Assembly: GCF_003148905.1 (NCBI RefSeq)
Contig: NZ_QGHC01000012.1
Coordinates: 1-64,000 of the forward strand
DNA from: Fulvimonas soli
GTDB taxonomy: Bacteria > Pseudomonadota > Gammaproteobacteria > Xanthomonadales > Rhodanobacteraceae
Reading direction: 5' to 3'
Length of the DNA: 64,000 bases
The notes beneath the pieces were generated by a model that did no database searches, was not told where the DNA came from, and saw only the letters and a program-made list of their open reading frames with translations. The position numbers were made by a program, and so were the translations under genes. This document shows, one piece after another, positions 60,731 through 64,000 of the stretch. The stretch's first letter is position 1; every line of letters begins with the position of its first letter.

Positions 60731-62449
60731 ATGTCACAGACCGTACTCACCGACACCTTCTTCACCAACTTCGAGCTCCACCCCCTGCTGCAGCAAGGCC
60801 TGGACGAGGCCGGCTTCACCCGCTGCACGCCGATCCAGGCGCTGACCCTGCCGGTGGCGCTGGCCGGCCGCGACGTCGCCGGCCAGGCGCAGACCGGCAC
60901 CGGCAAGACCTGCGCCTTCCTGGTCGCGCTGATGAACCGCCTGCTCACCCGCCCGGCGGTGGCCGGGCGCAAGGATTCCGACCCGCGCGCGCTGGTGATC
61001 GCGCCGACCCGCGAGCTGGCCATCCAGATCGACAAGGACGCGCGCAGCATCGGCCGCCACACCGGCCTGAAGACCGCGCTGATCTACGGCGGCGTGGACT
61101 ACGACAAGCAGCGCCAGCAGCTCAAGGACGGCTGCGACATCATCATCGCCACCCCCGGCCGCCTGCTCGACTACTACAAGCAGCACGTGTTCGGCCTGGA
61201 CAGCGTGGAAGTGATGGTGGTGGACGAGGCCGACCGCATGTTCGACCTCGGCTTCATCAAGGACGTGCGCTTCATCTTCCGCCGCCTGCCGCCGCGCGAG
61301 CAGCGCCAGGTGCTGCTGTTCTCCGCCACGCTCAGCCACCGCGTGCTGGAGCTGGCCTACGAGCACATGCACGAGGCCGAGAAGCTGGTGGTGGAGGCCG
61401 AGAACGTCACCGCCGACCGCGTGCGCCAGGTGGTGTACTTCCCGGCCAAGGAGGAGAAGCTGCCGCTGCTGCTCAACCTGATCGAGCGCAGCCAGCCCAC
61501 CCGCAGCATCGTCTTCGTCAACACCAAGATGGCCGCCGAGCGCGTCACCGAGCGGCTGAAGAAGCAGGGCTACCGGGTCGGCGCGCTGTCCGGCGACGTG
61601 CCGCAGCTCAAGCGCCAGAAGCTGCTGCAGCGCTTCCAGGACGGCCAGCTCGACATGCTGGTATGCACCGACGTGGCCGCGCGCGGCCTGCACATCCCGG
61701 CGGTCAGCCACGTGTTCAACTACGACCTGCCGCAGGACGCCGAGGACTACGTGCACCGCATCGGCCGCACCGCGCGCCTGGGCGCCGAGGGCGACGCGGT
61801 CAGCTTCGCCTGCGACCTGTACGCGATGAGCCTGCCGGAGATCGAGGCCTACATCGGGCAGAAGATCCCGGTGGCCACGGTGGAGCCGGACATGCTGGTG
61901 ATGCCCAAGCCGCGCGCGGTCGACCCGGAATTCGCCGCCGCCGCGGCCGCCGACAGCGCCGCGTTCGGCGACAGGGTGGCGCCGCGCGAGGGCGGTCGCT
62001 CCGGCGAGGGCCGCACGCGCCGCCGCCGCGATGGCGAGCGCGCGCCGCGCGGGGAGCACGGCGGCGAGCGCCGCCCGCCGCGCGCGCCGAAACCCGCCGA
62101 GGCCGCCGGCGAGGCGGCCGCGCCTGCCGCCGTGGCGCCTGCCGCGCCGGCTTCCGGCGCCCCGGCCGAGGCCGGCGCCGTCGCCGGCGAGCGCAAGCGG
62201 CGCCGTCGCCGCGGCGGCCGCGGCCGCCGGCGCGAGGGCGGCGAGGCGGTCGCCGCCACGCCGGCGACGAGCGTTCCCGAGAACGCCCGCGCCCCGCGCG
62301 GCGAGCGCCGTCCGCCGCGCGAGCGCGGCGCGGAGGCGCCGGCGCGGCCCTCGCGCCAGGTGGCCGTGCAGGCCGGCGTGCCGGGCGAGGCGCCGGCGAA
62401 GAAGCCGGGCTTCTTCCGCCGCCTGACCCGCCTGTTCACCGGGCGCTGA
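60731..62449 (+). CDS. rhlB: ATP-dependent RNA helicase RhlB with long basic tail
   Basis: 572 residues. DEAD-box core to about 400: AQTGTGKT at 53-60, [16 protein letters not shown] near 164, LFSATLS, and motif [12 protein letters not shown]. The C-terminal 170 residues are Arg/Ala/Pro/Gly-rich, predicted disordered, ending [13 protein letters not shown]. Xanthomonad RhlB proteins of this length are known; E. coli RhlB (421) has only a short tail. RhlB unwinds RNA in the degradosome. ATG 60731 gives the family start [11 protein letters not shown]. Confidence 0.95.
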   Translation: MSQTVLTDTFFTNFELHPLLQQGLDEAGFTRCTPIQALTLPVALAGRDVAGQAQTGTGKTCAFLVALMNRLLTRPAVAGRKDSDPRALVIAPTRELAIQIDKDARSIGRHTGLKTALIYGGVDYDKQRQQLKDGCDIIIATPGRLLDYYKQHVFGLDSVEVMVVDEADRMFDLGFIKDVRFIFRRLPPREQRQVLLFSATLSHRVLELAYEHMHEAEKLVVEAENVTADRVRQVVYFPAKEEKLPLLLNLIERSQPTRSIVFVNTKMAAERVTERLKKQGYRVGALSGDVPQLKRQKLLQRFQDGQLDMLVCTDVAARGLHIPAVSHVFNYDLPQDAEDYVHRIGRTARLGAEGDAVSFACDLYAMSLPEIEAYIGQKIPVATVEPDMLVMPKPRAVDPEFAAAAAADSAAFGDRVAPREGGRSGEGRTRRRRDGERAPRGEHGGERRPPRAPKPAEAAGEAAAPAAVAPAAPASGAPAEAGAVAGERKRRRRRGGRGRRREGGEAVAATPATSVPENARAPRGERRPPRERGAEAPARPSRQVAVQAGVPGEAPAKKPGFFRRLTRLFTGR

Positions 62450-62541
62450 ACCGGCGCGGCCGGCCGGATGCGCCGCCGCCGCGCGGCGCGTCCCGTTCGG
62501 CGCACGCATCCCTTATGCTTGTCGCTGGTGCGGCGTCGTTT

Positions 62542-62828
62542 AAGAGCCTGTTCATGATCTCCCCGTACCCCGCGTTGTCATCGAGTGGCCGTCAGGTGGT
62601 CGGGCGTGGCGCCGGCCTGCCCGGCTGGCAAAGCCTGCCCCTGCGAAGGCAGGGGGCAAGCGCTGCCGCCTGGCGGCCACCCGGTGACAACCCTCCGGGC
62701 CGGGTCTGTTTGCCCGCAGGCCGGCGTCATCGCGCAGTCGTGGACGGACGTCCACTCCTTCGCTCTTCCTTGGCCTGCGCGCAAACAGCTCCCGGCGCGG
62801 GGCACGGGGAGATCATGAACAGGCTCTT
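62542..62828. mobile_element. 287-bp MITE-like element with perfect 25-bp terminal inverted repeats
   Basis: The ends 62542-62566 (AAGAGCCTGTTCATGATCTC..) and 62804-62828 are exact reverse complements over 25 bases. The interior codes for nothing credible. No target duplication is obvious. It fills the 399-bp gap between rhlB and ftsE and ends 20 bp before the ftsE start codon. Related sequence occurs at 31563-31615 and 44131-44393. No transposase is in the window, so mobility is inferred from shape. Confidence 0.7.
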
Positions 62829-62848
62829 CTAAGGACCGGGGACACGCG

Positions 62849-63526
62849 GTGATCCGCTTCGACCAAGTCAGCAAGCGCTACGAAGGCGGCCACGAGGCGC
62901 TCTCGCAGCTCTCCTTCGAGGTGGCGGACGGCGAGATGGCCTTCGTCACCGGCCACTCCGGCGCCGGCAAGAGCACCCTGCTCAAGCTGATCGCGCTGAT
63001 CGAGCGGCCCTCGCACGGGCAGATCGTGCTGGACGGGCAGAGCCTGTCGAAGGTGCGCCGCGGCGGCATCCCCAGGCTGCGCCGCGGCATCGGCATGGTG
63101 TTCCAGGACCACCGCCTGCTGATGGACCGCACGGTGTTCGCCAACGTCGAGCTGCCGCTGGTGATCGGCGCGGTGGCGCCGGCCGAGCGCGCGCGCCGGG
63201 TGCGCGCGGCGCTGGAGAAGGTCGGCCTGCTCGACTACGAGCGCCAGCTGCCCGCCTCGCTCTCGGCCGGCGAGCAGCAGCGCGTGGGCATCGCCCGCGC
63301 GATCGTGGCGCGGCCGAAGCTGCTGATCGCCGACGAGCCCACCGGCAACCTCGACCCGCAGCTGGCGGTGGAGATCATGGGCCTGTTCGCCGAGTTCCAG
63401 CAGCTGGGCACCACCGTGCTGGTGGCCAGCCACGACCTGCCGCTGATCAAGCGCATGAAGAAGCGCGTGGTGGTGCTCGACCACGGCCGCCTGGTGGCCG
63501 ACGTGGCCGCCTCGGAGGTGCAATGA
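62849..63526 (+). CDS. ftsE: cell division ATP-binding protein FtsE
   Basis: 225 residues of the ABC ATPase fold. Walker A GHSGAGKST is at 35-43, the Q-loop in MVFQDHRLL, signature LSAGEQQRVGIARAI, Walker B LLIADEPTGN and the H-loop in ASHDLPL. With FtsX it controls septal peptidoglycan hydrolases. GTG start at 62849 with GGGGA about six bases upstream. ftsX overlaps its stop (ATGA). The immediate upstream DNA is the MITE-like element, so its promoter may lie in or before that. Confidence 0.95.
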   Translation: MIRFDQVSKRYEGGHEALSQLSFEVADGEMAFVTGHSGAGKSTLLKLIALIERPSHGQIVLDGQSLSKVRRGGIPRLRRGIGMVFQDHRLLMDRTVFANVELPLVIGAVAPAERARRVRAALEKVGLLDYERQLPASLSAGEQQRVGIARAIVARPKLLIADEPTGNLDPQLAVEIMGLFAEFQQLGTTVLVASHDLPLIKRMKKRVVVLDHGRLVADVAASEVQ

Positions 63527-64000
63527 GCGCCGCCGCCCCCGAGACCGCCGAGGCCCCGCGCAGCGGGCGCAGCCGCGCGCGCCGCGTGGCCGGCTGGCGC
63601 GAGCACCACGGCTGGAGCGCCGCGGCCAGCCTGCGCCGCCTGGCCGGCCGCCCGGTCGGCACCTTCCTCACCGTGGCGGTGATGGGCCTGGCGCTGGCGC
63701 TGCCGCTGGCCTTCTACCTGCTGCTGGCCAACGTGCAGTCGCTGGGCGACGGGCTGGGCCGCAACGCCGCGGTGAGCGTGTTCCTCAAGCCCGACCAGGC
63801 CGGCCCGCAGGCCGAGCTGCTGGCCAAGACGCTGCGCGAGCGCGCCGACGTCGCCGCGGTGGCGGTGAAGACGCCGCAGCAGGGCATGGACGAGCTGGCC
63901 ACGATGCAGGGCTTCTCCGGCGCGCTGCACGCGCTGGACGAGCACAACCCGCTGCCCTACGTGCTGGAGGTGACGCCGCGGGCCGACCTCGACGCCGCCG
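63523..64000 (+). CDS. ftsX: cell division protein FtsX (truncated by window end)
   Basis: The first 159 residues are present. A basic cytoplasmic N-terminus (1-45) is followed by the first membrane helix (about 46-72, FLTVAVMGLALALPLAFYLLL) and the start of the large periplasmic loop, with NAAVSVFLKPDQ and PLPYVLEVTP segments typical of FtsX. FtsX forms a membrane complex with FtsE and transmits ATP hydrolysis to peptidoglycan hydrolase activators. Starts inside the ftsE stop (ATGA). Confidence 0.94.
   Translation, partial: MSAAAPETAEAPRSGRSRARRVAGWREHHGWSAAASLRRLAGRPVGTFLTVAVMGLALALPLAFYLLLANVQSLGDGLGRNAAVSVFLKPDQAGPQAELLAKTLRERADVAAVAVKTPQQGMDELATMQGFSGALHALDEHNPLPYVLEVTPRADLDAA

Noticed and set aside
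62585..62818. Frames of 77-98 codons inside the MITE-like element
   Set aside because: They run through the inverted ends, have no domain similarity and no ribosome-binding site.
1..64000. tRNA or rRNA genes, prophage or insertion sequences
   Set aside because: Reading the gaps I saw no cloverleaf-like sequence with a CCA-type end, no rRNA landmark and no transposase, integrase or phage structural gene. A covariance-model scan would be needed to exclude small RNAs.

Overview
The window is a chromosomal stretch of a very GC-rich gammaproteobacterium, most likely of the order Xanthomonadales/Lysobacterales (Xanthomonadaceae or Rhodanobacteraceae). The evidence is gene content read from the sequence: an RhlB helicase of about 570 residues with an Arg/Ala-rich tail, next to trxA-rho; a SURF1/ctaA/ctaB haem-oxidase assembly block with a DUF2909 gene; cytochrome c4 with DsbA lipoproteins and engB; ftsEX; a TonB-dependent receptor; and many CTCTCCCC/GGGGAGAG intergenic palindromes. 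I did not recognise any rRNA, tRNA, CRISPR array, prophage or transposase gene. Genes are dense, often overlap by ATGA, and GTG starts are common (SURF1, DUF2909, tsaD, EcsC, gshA, rho, trxA, ftsE).

Layout. 0.2-5.6 kb: an EAL-type c-di-GMP phosphodiesterase, zapE, an alpha/beta hydrolase, ACP phosphodiesterase, a 206-bp tandem repeat and a membrane-anchored cytochrome c5. 5.9-13.8 kb: a periplasmic adaptor and two RND pump subunits of MdtABC type, without an outer-membrane channel gene. 14.0-17.6 kb: cytochrome oxidase assembly genes (DUF2909, SURF1, SCO-like protein, ctaA, ctaB) without the structural cox genes. 17.6-24.5 kb: TPR-sulfotransferase, two possible small ORFs, the Mg2+ P-type ATPase mgtA, a bile-acid-symporter-like carrier and DedA. 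24.6-30 kb: dnaG, a GNAT gene, a repeat block, DUF1328, yqeY, rpsU and divergent tsaD. 30-33 kb: pterin genes (folB, a compact HPPK-like gene, a PTR1/FolM-like reductase), an unknown membrane protein and an EcsC-family protein. 33.3-38.5 kb: a TonB receptor behind an AT-rich Zur-like site, a MidA/NDUFAF7-type methyltransferase and a polytopic GT-C-like protein. 38.6-46.3 kb: cca, trehalase, Slt-type transglycosylase and a membrane GH17 protein. 46.3-50.4 kb: an EEP-family enzyme, two DsbA-like lipoproteins, cytochrome c4 and engB. 50.5-57.9 kb: alcohol dehydrogenase, msrC, a TMEM175-like protein, bioD, a lipoprotein M3 peptidase and gshA. 58.1-64 kb: rho, trxA, divergent rhlB, then ftsE and truncated ftsX.

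Themes. Several genes serve redox and thiol balance (trxA, msrC, gshA, DsbA pair, cytochromes c4 and c5) and haem A/oxidase assembly. Others are informational housekeeping genes (dnaG, rpsU, tsaD, cca, rho, rhlB, engB). Most of the window is ordinary core genome. I found no convincing new multi-gene system. The least-explained material is non-coding: a family of short elements with perfect or co-varying inverted ends (31.6, 44.1 and 62.5 kb), two tandem duplications of palindromic repeats (4.6 and 27.4 kb), a long hairpin before rhlB, and a possible small-ORF leader before mgtA.
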